A stretch of DNA of 64,000 bases from Sporosarcina sp. P2 (GTDB lineage: Bacteria > Bacillota > Bacilli > Bacillales_A > Planococcaceae), in NCBI RefSeq assembly GCF_002743255.1, contig NZ_PDYY01000012.1, positions 62,001-126,000 of the forward strand, given 5' to 3'. The notes below the pieces were generated by a model. That model ran no database searches. It saw only the letters and a list, made by a program, of their open reading frames with translations, and was not told where the DNA came from. The translations under genes and the position numbers were made by a program. Positions 32,844-42,730 of the stretch are shown piece after piece. Position 1 is the first letter of the stretch. Every line of letters begins with the position of its first letter.

Positions 32844-33930
32844 TGAGCGCCTCCAGAACCATTTCATGGAATTGTACAATTGCTTGTTCAGATTGTGAGT
32901 AGCGACCTTTCTCGAATGCACGTGATTTGAAGCCGAGTTGCTCTAATTCAACCAATTCGATATCTTCAAAGCGAACTTGCTCCGCGAACGTCATCAAGTC
33001 TTTTTCTTCCTGAGTCAATTTTTCCAAGCTGTCTTCGCTGAAGTAGTATGTGTAAACGATTTCAGTATTTTCTTCATCGATCGGAACTAATTGAATAGTT
33101 GCCATATTTGCAGGTCCCGGATAAATTGTCAACATCAAGTTCGGCCATAACCAGAAGAATGAGCCACCTTGCATTTCTGCTTCATCTAGATTTACTTCTC
33201 CATATTGCTTATCAGGCTTCACCATAGAACCTTGTATTGAATAGTTCTCACACGTAATGATTTGATAATCATCCATGTCCAATGTGTCAATAAAACTTGG
33301 GTGTGCTACGTGACAATGATCACACTCGAGATAATTTTCAATAAATGCTTTCCAATTCGCTTTAATATGACGGGACTTCCTGTGAGTAAATTGTAGATTC
33401 TTCAAGAATTCAAATTTACCTAGACGATCGAAGAAATCGCCATATGATTCAGCCAATGGCTTTGCGTTGTCATCCAAGTTAACAAAAATTAAAGATTCGA
33501 TTACTTCCATTCTGACGGAACGCAAGCACGCATCTTGAACGCAAGCAGCATCTTCTTCACTACGGAAGTTCGGTGCTTTGTTTAAAGCGCCATCCGTTTT
33601 GAATGTCCAGCCATGATACGAGCATTGTAGAATTTTCTTTTTGCCCGAATCACTTTTCTCCAGCTTCGTCGCTCTGTGAGGACAAACATTATAAAACGCG
33701 CGTAGAACTTCATCTGTTCCACGAATAATGATAAGTGGGTCATCGCCAACCTCAGCAGTAAAAAATGCACCTTTTTTCTCAACTTGGCTAACATGGCCGA
33801 CTAATTGCCAACTCTTTGCGAAAATCAATTCTCTTTCTCTTTTCAATACCTCTGGATCCGTAAATAGGTTGTAAGGCATCGTTCTTTCAAAAGTTCTATT
33901 CGTTGCGTTCTGTACTTTATTATAAGCCAT
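32836..33930 (-). CDS. Rieske oxygenase, quaternary-amine type (CntA/GbcA-like)
   Basis: 364 residues. Rieske [2Fe-2S] ligands C83-x-H85 and C103-x2-H106 (CPHR, CSYHGW). Mononuclear iron motif 'ENYLECDHCHVAHP' with His205 and His210. The residue three before the first His is Glu202 where most Rieske oxygenases have Asp; a bridging Glu is described for carnitine oxygenase CntA. GAAGGAG precedes ATG 33930. Together with a BCCT carrier, an aldehyde dehydrogenase and a D-malate-type dehydrogenase, carnitine is the best substrate guess; betaine, choline or stachydrine are alternatives. Confidence 0.88.
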   Translation of the reverse strand: MAYNKVQNATNRTFERTMPYNLFTDPEVLKRERELIFAKSWQLVGHVSQVEKKGAFFTAEVGDDPLIIIRGTDEVLRAFYNVCPHRATKLEKSDSGKKKILQCSYHGWTFKTDGALNKAPNFRSEEDAACVQDACLRSVRMEVIESLIFVNLDDNAKPLAESYGDFFDRLGKFEFLKNLQFTHRKSRHIKANWKAFIENYLECDHCHVAHPSFIDTLDMDDYQIITCENYSIQGSMVKPDKQYGEVNLDEAEMQGGSFFWLWPNLMLTIYPGPANMATIQLVPIDEENTEIVYTYYFSEDSLEKLTQEEKDLMTFAEQVRFEDIELVELEQLGFKSRAFEKGRYSQSEQAIVQFHEMVLEALNE

Positions 33931-33978
33931 TTTTCATTCTCCTTCAGAGTTGTATTTTTCAATTTATCAATTATTTTA

Positions 33979-34230
<252 letters not shown>

Positions 34231-34253
34231 CTAGCCTCCTATCTAAAAATTAA

Positions 34254-35288
34254 TCAGTTGACTCCAACCTTCGCTTTCTTTGGCACTTCTTCCGCTTCAC
34301 CCATAACGCTCGTACTGTGTAGCGGTTGCATTTTTGCAGTCGGATCTATTAATACTTTTGCGCTACTCACCGCAACAGGTGCTTCTCCAAAACCAGATGC
34401 AATCAGCTTAACTTTTCCTTCATACGTACAAATATCGCCCACCGCGTATATTCCTTCAATATTTGTTTCCATTTTTGAATTAACCACTACGGAGTTTTTA
34501 TCTATTTCAAGACTCCAGTCTTTGATAGGACCGAGCGATGAGACGAAACCGTAATTGATCAATACGTCATCGACTTCAAGCTCTTCCAACTCACCTGTTT
34601 TCGAATGCTTGATGATGACCTTTTCAACTTTCTCGTCTCCCACCAATTCAACTGGAACATATGGCGTCAAGCAGTTCACTTTGGATTGTTTCAATAATTC
34701 TACACTGTGTTCATGTGCACGAAACTTATCTCTCCGGTGAATAATGGAAGCCTTTTCAGCAATCGGCTCAAGCATCAATGCCCAATCTACTGCAGAATCC
34801 CCGCCACCAAACAAAGCCACTTTCTTGCCTTGGAACTGATTCATGTTCTGAACGAAGTAATGAATGTTTTGATTTTGGAATTTCTCTTCACTTTCGATTT
34901 CCATCTTCCTTGCTTGAAAAGCACCGTTACCGGCAGTGATAATAATTGTTCGTGAATAATGTACTCCACTATTTGTAGTCAACTTGAAAACACCGTCATG
35001 TTCTTTTAAGACTTCCATTACCGTCTCACCTAAGCAGATAGTAGTCTCAAATTGATTCATTTGTTCAACTAGATTATCTACTAGCTCCTGAGCTCTGACT
35101 TTAGGAAACCCTGCAATGTCATAAATATATTTTTCGGGATACAATGCAGAAAGTTGACCGCCTAGTTGGGGTAAGCTTTCAATAATTTTTACAGACATTT
35201 GTCGAAGTCCTGCATAAAATGCAGTAAATAGGCCGACTGGTCCACCTCCAATAATTGTTATGTCACTAACTTCGGCTGATCTGTTCAT
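34254..35288 (-). CDS. YumC-type ferredoxin-NADP+ reductase
   Basis: 344 residues from ATG 35288 (GAGGAGGC upstream). Thioredoxin-reductase fold: FAD motif '[21 protein letters not shown]', '[26 protein letters not shown]', NADPH motif '[16 protein letters not shown]', '[32 protein letters not shown]'. There is no CxxC redox pair, which separates it from true thioredoxin reductases. First gene of the sigma-54-controlled operon; gives NADPH electrons to the ferredoxin of the next gene. A paralogue with the same layout lies at 49.2-50.2 kb. Confidence 0.9.
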   Translation of the reverse strand: MNRSAEVSDITIIGGGPVGLFTAFYAGLRQMSVKIIESLPQLGGQLSALYPEKYIYDIAGFPKVRAQELVDNLVEQMNQFETTICLGETVMEVLKEHDGVFKLTTNSGVHYSRTIIITAGNGAFQARKMEIESEEKFQNQNIHYFVQNMNQFQGKKVALFGGGDSAVDWALMLEPIAEKASIIHRRDKFRAHEHSVELLKQSKVNCLTPYVPVELVGDEKVEKVIIKHSKTGELEELEVDDVLINYGFVSSLGPIKDWSLEIDKNSVVVNSKMETNIEGIYAVGDICTYEGKVKLIASGFGEAPVAVSSAKVLIDPTAKMQPLHSTSVMGEAEEVPKKAKVGVN

Positions 35289-35378
35289 ATTGTGCCTCCT
35301 CATTATCATTTATATAAAAGGTATAGTTACGGGGCGATCAGGGTATTCCCTTATCCTTGCCGCGTTACTAAATACTAT

Positions 35379-35394
35379 TGCAAGTATCATGCCA
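35379..35394 (-). promoter_or_regulatory. Sigma-54 (-24/-12) promoter of the oxygenase operon
   Basis: Minus strand TGGCATGATACTTGCA: exact fit to TGGCAYR-N4-TTGCW, with GG (35393-35392) and GC (35381-35380) 10 bases apart between elements. It lies 91 bases before the reductase start codon and opposite a divergent sigma-54 activator gene. Confidence 0.88.
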
Positions 35395-35467
35395 ACTTTT
35401 GAGATTTGCATGGGAATACGATTGTTCTCGTCTTTTTTATAAAACGCTGTTACAATTGATTCACAAT

Positions 35468-35485
35468 TGAGTCAATGGAGACTCA
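35468..35485. promoter_or_regulatory. Candidate upstream activator sequence
   Basis: TGAGTC-AATGGA-GACTCA, perfect 6-bp inverted repeat, with a related half GATTCA just before it (35458-35463). It is 75-92 bases upstream of the -24 element, the usual distance for an enhancer-binding protein, and 59 bases before the activator gene itself. Confidence 0.6.
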
Positions 35486-35543
35486 GTAAAATATAAATAT
35501 TCTCAAAATTAACTCAAAATAATTAGTAGGAAGGTGTAACAAT

Positions 35544-36908
35544 ATGTCCTATGAGAACGAACAGGAGAAAATGAGTCTATCTTTAGAATCCTTGCTTAAA
35601 ATTCTGGATTATTCATCAGATGAAATCTATGTATTGGACAAAGAGATAAGGATCGTCTATGTAAATCGAAATTGTGAAAAGCATTATGGAATGACAAAAG
35701 ATGATGTTGTCGGTAAGTATAATGATGACTTTTTTAACGATGGATACTGGACGCCTTCCGTAGTTCCACTCGTACTGGAAAAGAAAACTCCCGTTTCAGT
35801 ACGCCAACAAACTCATATTGGTGCTGAATTGCTGACTAGGGCTTTCCCTATATTGAACTCGAACAATGAGATTGAATACATTGTGTGCACAGCAACCGAA
35901 ATACAAGATTTTAAACGGCTCATCAAAAAGGAAGAACCTAACCTTACAAACTCGGCAGATGAAGTTTTTGCAAGTACGATTATAACGAACAACGCAAAAA
36001 TGCGAAAAATACTGCGCTTTTGTGAAAAGGTGGCACCTACAGATTCTACTATTTTAATCCATGGTCAATCGGGAACTGGAAAAGGGGTCATCGCATATCA
36101 ATTGCATAAATTGAGTAAAAGAAAGGATGGTCCTTTCCTTAATGTAAATTGTGCAGCTATTCCCGGAGATCTGTTAGAATCGGAGCTATTTGGTTACACG
36201 GCAGGATCATTTACTGGTGCTAAAAAAGACGGTAAAATTGGTTTGTTCGAGGCAGCAGATAACGGCACAATTTTTTTGGATGAAATCGGCGAGTTGGCTT
36301 TGCCCCTTCAGGCAAAAGTTCTTCAAGTCATACAAGACAAAAAGTTTATTCCAATTGGCAGCAACGTTAGCAAGACAGTGGATATCCGTATTATCGCCGC
36401 AACAAATCAAGACTTACCGAAAATGGTAGAAAATAAGACTTTCCGCGAAGATCTATTCTACCGACTCAATGTCATTGACATCGAACTGCCACGGTTGGAT
36501 GAACGCAAAGAAGATATTATCCCTTTAACTTATAGCTTTCTGAATAATTTTAACAACAAGTACAACTCTACTAAAATAATTTCCGAAGATTGTTTGAATG
36601 TACTCTATCATTATTCGTGGCCAGGCAATGTGCGACAGTTAGAAAACTTGATAGAGCGACTGGTTATTACAAGTGATGCAGTCATCACTTTAGAAGATTT
36701 ACCCGAAGTAATCTTGGAAAAAGTAAAAGATATACCTGAACTCGCCTATTCCCATTCCCTCGACCAGGCATTGGATAATGTAACAGCTACCATGGTCAGA
36801 AGATCCTATCAGAAGTTTGGTTCTACGAGAGGTGTGGCATCAGACCTCCAGATCAGCCAGTCGAAAGCATCCCGATTGATTCGTGATTATTGTCGGGATG
36901 AAGAGTAA
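35544..36908 (+). CDS. Sigma-54-dependent PAS-AAA+ transcriptional activator
   Basis: 454 residues. PAS domain about 15-125 (ligand or redox sensing); AAA+ domain about 145-375 with Walker A GQSGTGKG (174-181), Walker B GTIFLDEIGE (241-250) and the sigma-54 contact loop at 221-226. A C-terminal helix-turn-helix of TyrR/Fis type follows (about 415-450). The loop reads GSFTGA instead of the usual GAFTGA. Start ATG 35544 with GGAAGGTG. It is divergent from the oxygenase operon, whose -24/-12 promoter and UAS lie between the two genes. The PAS domain may sense the substrate or an intermediate. Confidence 0.92.
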   Translation: MSYENEQEKMSLSLESLLKILDYSSDEIYVLDKEIRIVYVNRNCEKHYGMTKDDVVGKYNDDFFNDGYWTPSVVPLVLEKKTPVSVRQQTHIGAELLTRAFPILNSNNEIEYIVCTATEIQDFKRLIKKEEPNLTNSADEVFASTIITNNAKMRKILRFCEKVAPTDSTILIHGQSGTGKGVIAYQLHKLSKRKDGPFLNVNCAAIPGDLLESELFGYTAGSFTGAKKDGKIGLFEAADNGTIFLDEIGELALPLQAKVLQVIQDKKFIPIGSNVSKTVDIRIIAATNQDLPKMVENKTFREDLFYRLNVIDIELPRLDERKEDIIPLTYSFLNNFNNKYNSTKIISEDCLNVLYHYSWPGNVRQLENLIERLVITSDAVITLEDLPEVILEKVKDIPELAYSHSLDQALDNVTATMVRRSYQKFGSTRGVASDLQISQSKASRLIRDYCRDEE

Positions 36909-36932
36909 GAAAACTATTATCATAAATTTGAC

Positions 36933-36994
36933 AATAATAAAAAGGCATCACTCGGCACGAGTAACATTTTGCCGAGCGGTAGCCTTTTATTATT
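36933..36994 (+). terminator. Terminator of the activator gene
   Basis: AATAATAAAAAGGC...GCCTTTTATTATT outer stem and CTCGGCA / TGCCGAG inner stem. The remaining gap to 37196 is AT-rich and shows nothing else. Confidence 0.85.
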
Positions 36995-37196
36995 GTTTTT
37001 ATAGGATTTTCCCTGGAGATTCTATTTTCTATTTCATGGGGTGATCAATCGAACAACCATACCCTCTACGCAGATCATATAAGTGAATAGAATAACTAAG
37101 GTATTTTGTCTTGCTATCTTTGAATAACCAATAGATATACTAGCTCTTGCTATCCAACAATTATAAGCAAGTGCTTTATATCTGTTCTTTATTGAT

Positions 37197-38144
37197 TCAC
37201 AGTAAATTTGCAGTGCGTTTACACGCTTCCTTCGCTTCTATCATCATACGTTCCAATAATTCTTGGACCGTTGGAATATCTCCTATTAATCCAGCGACCT
37301 GACCACTATTGATATAGCCGTTCTGCATATCTCCCTTTATGGCACCTAAAACATGCTGCACCTCGGTAGTCGCTTCATTAAACTCTTCTAGCTTCATCCC
37401 CTCTTTTACACGCTTTTCTAGGTTCATTACATAATCGTTAGTTAGTACTCTTCTCACACGACCTACTTCACGACCAATGATTCTCGTTTCTATGTCAGAT
37501 GCATCTAGTAGACGTTGCTTATAGAGTTCGTGCGCTTGCATTTCCTGAGTGGCTATAAAGCGAGTGCCCATCTGCACACCTTCAGCACCTAAAGCAAGTG
37601 CTGCAGCTAAACCTTTTCCGTCCCCAATACCACCTGCTGCTACGACAGGAATTTGAATACTTTTAGTAATTTGCGGAATCAATGTCATCGTAGTTAATTC
37701 AAGAGGCGAGTTGATACCAGCAGCTTCAAACCCTTCCGCCACTATAATATCCGCTCCGGCCGCTTCCGCTTTTAATGCATGCTTTACAGAAGCTACGATA
37801 GCCATAACCTTTATTTCATTATCATGTAAGGTTTGAATGTATGGCGACGGATTGCCAGCCGATAACGATACAATAGGTACTCGGTGCTTAATAACTAATG
37901 CTAGTAACTCTTCGACTTGAGGTGCTACATTAATAGCAATATTTACAGCAAAAGGACGTGAAGTCATAGATTTCAAATCGGTAATTTTTTGCTCTACCTC
38001 ATCTAATCCGGATGTTCCACAACCTATTGTGCCTAAACCCCCAGCTTCAGAAATAGCTGCCGCCAAATTTACGCTACTGATATTTCCCATCCCACCATGA
38101 ATGACTGGATATCGTATAGACAATTCCTTACATAACCTATTCAT
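37197..38144 (-). CDS. Nitronate monooxygenase/FabK-like flavoprotein
   Basis: 315 residues from ATG 38144 (AAGGGAG 8 bases before; a GTG three codons earlier overlaps the ribosome site). TIM-barrel FMN protein: 'YPVIHGGMGNISSVNLAAAISEAGGLGTIG', 'ADIIVAEGFEAAGINSPLE', 'IPVVAAGGIGDGKGLAAALALGAEGVQMGTRFIATQE'. Family members oxidise nitronates or reduce enoyl thioesters. It lies next to paaY and shares the paa-type inverted repeat in the intergenic region, so a role in aromatic or acyl-CoA metabolism is possible but unproven. Confidence 0.82.
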   Translation of the reverse strand: MNRLCKELSIRYPVIHGGMGNISSVNLAAAISEAGGLGTIGCGTSGLDEVEQKITDLKSMTSRPFAVNIAINVAPQVEELLALVIKHRVPIVSLSAGNPSPYIQTLHDNEIKVMAIVASVKHALKAEAAGADIIVAEGFEAAGINSPLELTTMTLIPQITKSIQIPVVAAGGIGDGKGLAAALALGAEGVQMGTRFIATQEMQAHELYKQRLLDASDIETRIIGREVGRVRRVLTNDYVMNLEKRVKEGMKLEEFNEATTEVQHVLGAIKGDMQNGYINSGQVAGLIGDIPTVQELLERMMIEAKEACKRTANLL

Positions 38145-38172
38145 ACAATGCACTCCCTTTTATGTTATACTT
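38128..38172. promoter_or_regulatory. paa-type inverted repeat, copy D (paaY promoter)
   Basis: TTACATAAC, 27 bases, GTTATACTT. The right half holds a -10-like TATACT 37 bases before the paaY start codon. The left half is weaker and lies just inside the divergent flavoprotein gene. Same architecture as copies at 48855, 50267 and 56506. Confidence 0.55.
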
Positions 38173-38207
38173 TATCATATATTTACATCGATAGGAGGAG
38201 AAAGTTC

Positions 38208-38735
38208 ATGATTATACCTTACAATAACAAAAGTCCTTTGATTAATGAATCCGCCTTCATTGCCCCCGGCGCTTATCTAATAGGCGACGTAACAGTTGGA
38301 GAAGAATCTACGATATGGTTCAACTCTGTATTACGAGGAGACGAGGGTGCTATTGTAATTGGCAAGCGGTGCAGTATACAGGATAATTCTACAATTCATC
38401 TATATGAAAATGCACCTGTTGAAATTGAAGACGAAGTAACTGTTGGACATAATGTAGTATTACATGGCTGTAGAATCCGAAAACGTTCTATTATTGGTAT
38501 GGGTTCAACCATTCTTGATCATGCAGACATCGGGGAAGAGTGCATTATAGGCGCAAACACTTTAATCCCTTCCGGAAAAGTTATTCCACCGCGCTCTTTA
38601 GTGATCGGATCTCCTGGAAAAGTCGTTAGACAATTGAATGACCAAGATCTTGAACTGATTCAGCTGTCTATAGATACGTACGTTGAGAAAGGAAAAGACT
38701 TCAACCTGATTTTACAGAACGAATTGAATGCTTGA
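38208..38735 (+). CDS. paaY: PaaY-like hexapeptide-repeat thioesterase
   Basis: 175 residues from ATG 38208 (AGGAGGAG upstream). Left-handed beta-helix, gamma-carbonic-anhydrase-like: 'APGAYLIGDVTVGEESTIWFNSVLRGDEGAIVIGKRCSIQDNSTIHLYENAPVEIEDEVTVGHNVVLHGC'. The three metal-binding histidines of the family are present. PaaY hydrolyses stalled CoA thioesters of the phenylacetate pathway (dead-end oxepin-CoA derivatives). It is divergent from the flavoprotein gene and convergent with the paaX end of the cluster; it shares the cluster's operator motif. Confidence 0.85.
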   Translation: MIIPYNNKSPLINESAFIAPGAYLIGDVTVGEESTIWFNSVLRGDEGAIVIGKRCSIQDNSTIHLYENAPVEIEDEVTVGHNVVLHGCRIRKRSIIGMGSTILDHADIGEECIIGANTLIPSGKVIPPRSLVIGSPGKVVRQLNDQDLELIQLSIDTYVEKGKDFNLILQNELNA

Positions 38736-38750
38736 TAGGTTATAATTAAG

Positions 38751-38790
38751 AAAAGCCATGAGCGTAAAATAAAATGCTCACGGCTTTTTT
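38751..38790. terminator. Terminator between convergent paaY and paaX
   Basis: AAAAGCC..GAGC / GCTC..GGCTTTTTT with a 12-base loop, between the two convergent genes. Confidence 0.85.
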
Positions 38791-38793
38791 CTA

Positions 38794-39747
38794 TCATTTT
38801 ATAATCATCGGGTTGTCTTCAGCATCGTACGTAGCGTCTTTTCTACTTATATCATTATCTTTTTCAAATATATGTTCGAAAAATCGATTAGCGGGTTCCG
38901 CAAGTAACTTATAATATTGTGCAAATAAATGAGCTGAGTGTGTTCCGCTCCACATCTCAGGAAGAAGTTCTTTTGGCAAACCAGGATCAACAAACAAAAA
39001 CTTACGATATTCATGCACTAAATTGGTGCGTTCTACAAAACATTGGGCATCCGATAGCAAACCACTTTCCATTGCACTTGTAGACACGACGAATTTATGA
39101 CTGTATATCGAAATAAACTCTTCATACTTTTTCTCAATTTCTTCAAGAGGCCAGCTTTTGGCAACCAATTCTTGGTTTGACCTGGGTCCTCTGTTCTCAG
39201 AGAGAAATAAGTCGGCGTGATCTTCAATCTCATATTTTGCTATTAATAAGCGTACTTCTTTCGCCAAATCATTTGGCGTAATCCAACAACCATTCGTAAA
39301 GGTACCGAATCCACTCCATAAAAGCTCTTTCCGCAATTCATCGCGGAGTTGCCGTTTATCTTCAGGTATGTTGTAAATCAACATACGCCATTGACCATCC
39401 CATTCATGAGGCTCTAATTTAAAAATACGCGATGCAGCTTCCTCGATACGAGATACCCCACGTTTTGTTAAGTAATAATAACTCTTTCTTCCTACACGCT
39501 CTGTTTCAAACCATCCTTGCTTCATCATTCGAGATAGAACAACGCGTACAGCTTGTTCATTATGGCCAAATTCTTTCATCAACTGGATCAGGCTACCAAT
39601 CCAAATTTTATTGCCATAGTGGCGAACATAATCACCGAAAATCGTAAATATCATAGACTTTGTATTAGAGATAGAAAAAACCACTCTTTCAATTAAATTA
39701 TTCGGTTCCTTCTCTCTATTATAACCTTTGGCCAATAATGATGACAA
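38794..39747 (-). CDS. paaX: PaaX-family transcriptional regulator
   Basis: 317 residues from TTG 39747 (AAGG 9 bases before); the start is uncertain because TTG 39735 is also in frame. PaaX layout: 'MIFTIFGDYVRHYGNKIWIGSLIQLMKEFG' with winged helix, 'VRVVLSRMMKQGWFETERVGRKSYYYLTKRG', central 'WDGQWRMLIYNIPEDKRQLRDELRKELLWSGFGTFTNGCWITP' and a C-terminal effector domain. PaaX is a repressor relieved by phenylacetyl-CoA. It is the last gene of the leftward paa operon (2 bases after the previous stop) and is the natural candidate to bind the four inverted repeats. Confidence 0.9.
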   Translation of the reverse strand: MSSLLAKGYNREKEPNNLIERVVFSISNTKSMIFTIFGDYVRHYGNKIWIGSLIQLMKEFGHNEQAVRVVLSRMMKQGWFETERVGRKSYYYLTKRGVSRIEEAASRIFKLEPHEWDGQWRMLIYNIPEDKRQLRDELRKELLWSGFGTFTNGCWITPNDLAKEVRLLIAKYEIEDHADLFLSENRGPRSNQELVAKSWPLEEIEKKYEEFISIYSHKFVVSTSAMESGLLSDAQCFVERTNLVHEYRKFLFVDPGLPKELLPEMWSGTHSAHLFAQYYKLLAEPANRFFEHIFEKDNDISRKDATYDAEDNPMIIK

Positions 39748-39749
39748 GC

Positions 39750-40526
39750 TTATGTGCCTTGGAATTCCGGTTCACGCTTTTCATTAAATGCTTGTAAAGC
39801 CTCAACGCGATCTTTGGTCGGGATGACTAATTCGTATGCTTTTGTCTCGATTGCAAGTCCTGTACGGAGATCAGTATTTAAACCTTCATTAATTGCATAT
39901 TTGGCTTGTTTAATTGCAACAGGACCATTTTTCATAATAGCTTCTGCCACTTCTTCACAAGATGCCATTAAATTATCTGATGCAACTACTTTTAATATAA
40001 TACCCAGCTCCAATGCTTCAGCTGCAGTCAGGCGCTTGGCAGTAAATATCAGTTCTTTCGCTTTCATCACTCCAACTAATCGGGGCAGACGTTGTGTGCC
40101 TCCCGCTCCCGGAATGATTGCCCAACTAGTTTCAGTCAAACCTAACGTAGCATGTGTAACTGCGATCGAGAAATCACAAGCTAGCATCAATTCAAAACCG
40201 CCACCCAGTGCATGGCCATTCACTGCAGCGATTGTAGGTTGTGGTAATTCTGCAATACTATTGAACACATCACGAATGGCTTTTACATTACGGCGTACTT
40301 CCGATTCGTTAAGAGTTTTACGCTCTTTCAGATCTGCTCCAGCACTGAATGCCTTTTCCCCTGCCCCTTTGAAGATTACAACTCTGACATCAGGAGCAAT
40401 ATGGAGGGTCTCTACGATTTCTTGTAGTTCTTTTAAGGCCGGATAATTAAAGCAATTCAAAGATTCCGGCCGATTAATTGTTACATAAGCGATACGGTTT
40501 TTAATTTCTAATAAAACTGGTTTCAT
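39750..40526 (-). CDS. Enoyl-CoA hydratase/isomerase
   Basis: 258 residues of the crotonase fold. Oxyanion motifs '[10 protein letters not shown]' and '[14 protein letters not shown]'; catalytic-type Glu pair in '[25 protein letters not shown]'. AAAGGAG precedes ATG 40526. The third crotonase of the island, at the distal end before paaX. It resembles standard short-chain enoyl-CoA hydratases (YngF-like) and could hydrate 2,3-dehydroadipyl-CoA together with or instead of PaaF. Exact step unresolved. Confidence 0.85.
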   Translation of the reverse strand: MKPVLLEIKNRIAYVTINRPESLNCFNYPALKELQEIVETLHIAPDVRVVIFKGAGEKAFSAGADLKERKTLNESEVRRNVKAIRDVFNSIAELPQPTIAAVNGHALGGGFELMLACDFSIAVTHATLGLTETSWAIIPGAGGTQRLPRLVGVMKAKELIFTAKRLTAAEALELGIILKVVASDNLMASCEEVAEAIMKNGPVAIKQAKYAINEGLNTDLRTGLAIETKAYELVIPTKDRVEALQAFNEKREPEFQGT

Positions 40527-40562
40527 TATACAAGCTCCTTTATGCGTAAAGCGTAATAGATT

Positions 40563-41768
40563 TTACACTTCTGGTTTTTCTACGATCATTGCTATACCTT
40601 GCCCCACACCTATACACATAGTTGCCAGGCCGTACTGCGTATCACGCTTATTCATTTCATATATTAAAGTCATCAAAATACGTGCCCCACTTGCTCCTAG
40701 TGGATGTCCATACGCAATCGCTCCACCGTTAACATTTACTTTCTCTGTATCCAATTCTAGTTGGCGAATACATTCAAGCGATTGAGAAGCAAATGCCTCA
40801 TTTAATTCTACTAAGCCTATGTCATCAATTGTTAAGTTTGCACGGTTTAAAGCCTTGCGCGATGCATCAATTGGACCTAGTCCCATCACCGCCGGCTCAA
40901 GACCTGCCACTGCCCCTGTAACATACTTTGCGAGTGGCTTTAGTCCGAGTTCTTTCGCTTTCTCCGCACTCATTAATAATAGAGCTGCTGCTCCATCATT
41001 TACCCCTGATGCATTACCCGCCGTAACTGTGCCGCCTTCAAATATCGGTCGTAGTTTTGCTAATGCATCGACAGAAGATTCTGGACGTGGATGTTCATCC
41101 CGATCCACAATGATTTCATTGCCTTTACGATCTTTATATACAACTGGTACAATTTCTTCGCTGAATGTACCTTCTTCAATTGCCCTTTTTGCACGGCGTT
41201 GACTTTCATATGCAAAAGCATCTTGCTCTTCTCGCGAAATGTTATAACGTTGCGCTACATTTTCCGCTGTTTTCGGCATGGTGTCAGATCCGTACATTTT
41301 TTCTAATTCCTTATTAGTAAAGCGCCATCCAATAGTCGTGTCATACATTTTCATATCTCCACGTGGGTACTCTACTTCAGGCTTCCCCATCACAAATGGC
41401 GCGCGTGTCATACTCTCCGTACCGCCTGCGATGAAGACATCCCCTTCGCCTGCCATGATTGCTCTAGCTGCATACATAACTGCATCGATTCCCGATCCAC
41501 ATAAGCGGTTAATAGTTGTTCCGCCCACTTCTATAGGCAAGCCGGCGAGTAAGGCTGACATACGAGCCACATTACGATTATCTTCGCCTGCCTGATTCGC
41601 ATTTCCAAAGACCACTTCTTCAATGTCTTCAGTTTGAAGATTTGGATTTCTATCAATTAAGGCCTTAATTACTGTTGCACCCAAATCATCTGGACGAACT
41701 GCTTTTAGCGCCCCCTTATATCTTCCAAATGGTGTACGTACTGCATCAACGATTACAACTTCCTTCAT
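40563..41768 (-). CDS. paaJ: Acetyl-CoA acyltransferase, beta-ketoadipyl-CoA thiolase
   Basis: 401 residues, thiolase II family. Nucleophilic Cys in '[22 protein letters not shown]', '[13 protein letters not shown]', '[15 protein letters not shown]', '[22 protein letters not shown]' (His), and the second Cys in '[12 protein letters not shown]'. The start codon overlaps the paaH stop by 4 bases. PaaJ cleaves both 3-oxo-5,6-dehydrosuberyl-CoA and 3-oxoadipyl-CoA with CoA, the two thiolytic steps of the pathway. Confidence 0.9.
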   Translation of the reverse strand: MKEVVIVDAVRTPFGRYKGALKAVRPDDLGATVIKALIDRNPNLQTEDIEEVVFGNANQAGEDNRNVARMSALLAGLPIEVGGTTINRLCGSGIDAVMYAARAIMAGEGDVFIAGGTESMTRAPFVMGKPEVEYPRGDMKMYDTTIGWRFTNKELEKMYGSDTMPKTAENVAQRYNISREEQDAFAYESQRRAKRAIEEGTFSEEIVPVVYKDRKGNEIIVDRDEHPRPESSVDALAKLRPIFEGGTVTAGNASGVNDGAAALLLMSAEKAKELGLKPLAKYVTGAVAGLEPAVMGLGPIDASRKALNRANLTIDDIGLVELNEAFASQSLECIRQLELDTEKVNVNGGAIAYGHPLGASGARILMTLIYEMNKRDTQYGLATMCIGVGQGIAMIVEKPEV

Positions 41769-42637
41769 GATTTCACCATCTCCTTGTTATCCGTGTAGTC
41801 ATAGACTCCTATTCCACTCTTTCTGCCGAGACGTCCAGCTTTAACGTACTGTTCTAGCAGAGGGGCAGGACGATATTTTTCACCAAGTTTTTCGTGGAGA
41901 TATTTCAAGTTATTCAAGCGTGCATCTAGTCCGACTAAATCTACTAATTCAAAGGGTCCCATAGGATAGTTTAGGCCCAATTTAATTGCTTTATCGATTT
42001 CTTCAGGTGAGCCTAAGCCTTCTTGCAACATGTAAAAAGCCTCATTTCCGACTAGTGCGCTAATTCGGCTTGTGACAAAACCAGGGAATTCATTGATGAC
42101 AACCGTTTCTTTCCCCATTTTTACAGCTACATTTCTAATGACTTCTGCTGTTTCATCACTTGTTTCTAGCCCGCGTATAATTTCTACAAGTGGCATTTTA
42201 TGTACAGGGTTGAAAAAGTGCATGGCAATAGTGCGTTCAGGACGTTGACCGTACGATGCAATTTCAGTTGGACTCATAGTTGACGTATTAGTTGCAAAAT
42301 AGCAGGATTTAGGTGCATTTTCTTCAATCGTTTGGAATACTTGTTTTTTTATATCTGCAATTTCAGGTACCGCTTCAATAACTAGATCCGCTGTTTTTGC
42401 CGCGATTGCTAACTCCGTTTCGAAATGAAGATTTGTACGAAGCTCTTTCGCTACTTGTTGCGTGATTTTTTGTCGATCCACACCTTTTGTAATGATCAAC
42501 TCAATTTCTTTCTCTGCGTTAGCCAATGCTTGTTCATTAATATCTACGATAGTGACAGAATATCCACCTAATGCACTTACATAAGCAATACCTCTACCCA
42601 TCACGCCAGAACCAACAACTACTATATTTTTAATCAT
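41765..42637 (-). CDS. paaH: 3-hydroxyacyl-CoA dehydrogenase
   Basis: 290 residues, the size of single-domain hydroxybutyryl-CoA dehydrogenases. NAD motif '[22 protein letters not shown]', catalytic His/Glu in '[19 protein letters not shown]', C-terminal '[32 protein letters not shown]'. GGGGGAAG precedes ATG 42637. Oxidises 3-hydroxyadipyl-CoA to 3-oxoadipyl-CoA with NAD+. A 93-base gap with a possible weak hairpin separates it from the aldehyde dehydrogenase upstream. Confidence 0.9.
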   Translation of the reverse strand: MIKNIVVVGSGVMGRGIAYVSALGGYSVTIVDINEQALANAEKEIELIITKGVDRQKITQQVAKELRTNLHFETELAIAAKTADLVIEAVPEIADIKKQVFQTIEENAPKSCYFATNTSTMSPTEIASYGQRPERTIAMHFFNPVHKMPLVEIIRGLETSDETAEVIRNVAVKMGKETVVINEFPGFVTSRISALVGNEAFYMLQEGLGSPEEIDKAIKLGLNYPMGPFELVDLVGLDARLNNLKYLHEKLGEKYRPAPLLEQYVKAGRLGRKSGIGVYDYTDNKEMVKS

Positions 42638-42682
42638 TTTACTTCCCCCTTTAAATAGCTATTTCATATTTATAGTAAGAAA

Positions 42683-42712
42683 GAACAGCGGCATGCAAAC
42701 TAGCCCCTGTTC
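42683..42712 (-). terminator. Weak hairpin inside the paa operon
   Basis: GAACAG / CTGTTC with extra GGC/GCC pairing, followed on the minus strand by TTTCTT. It could attenuate transcription between the aldehyde dehydrogenase and paaH. Confidence 0.35.
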
Positions 42713-42730
42713 CTTTTAAGGTAATGTTTT

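Noticed and set aside
34254..35288. Reading the two flavoprotein reductases as thioredoxin reductases
   Set aside because: Both lack the CxxC redox pair and each neighbours a ferredoxin gene, which fits YumC-type ferredoxin-NADP+ reductases.
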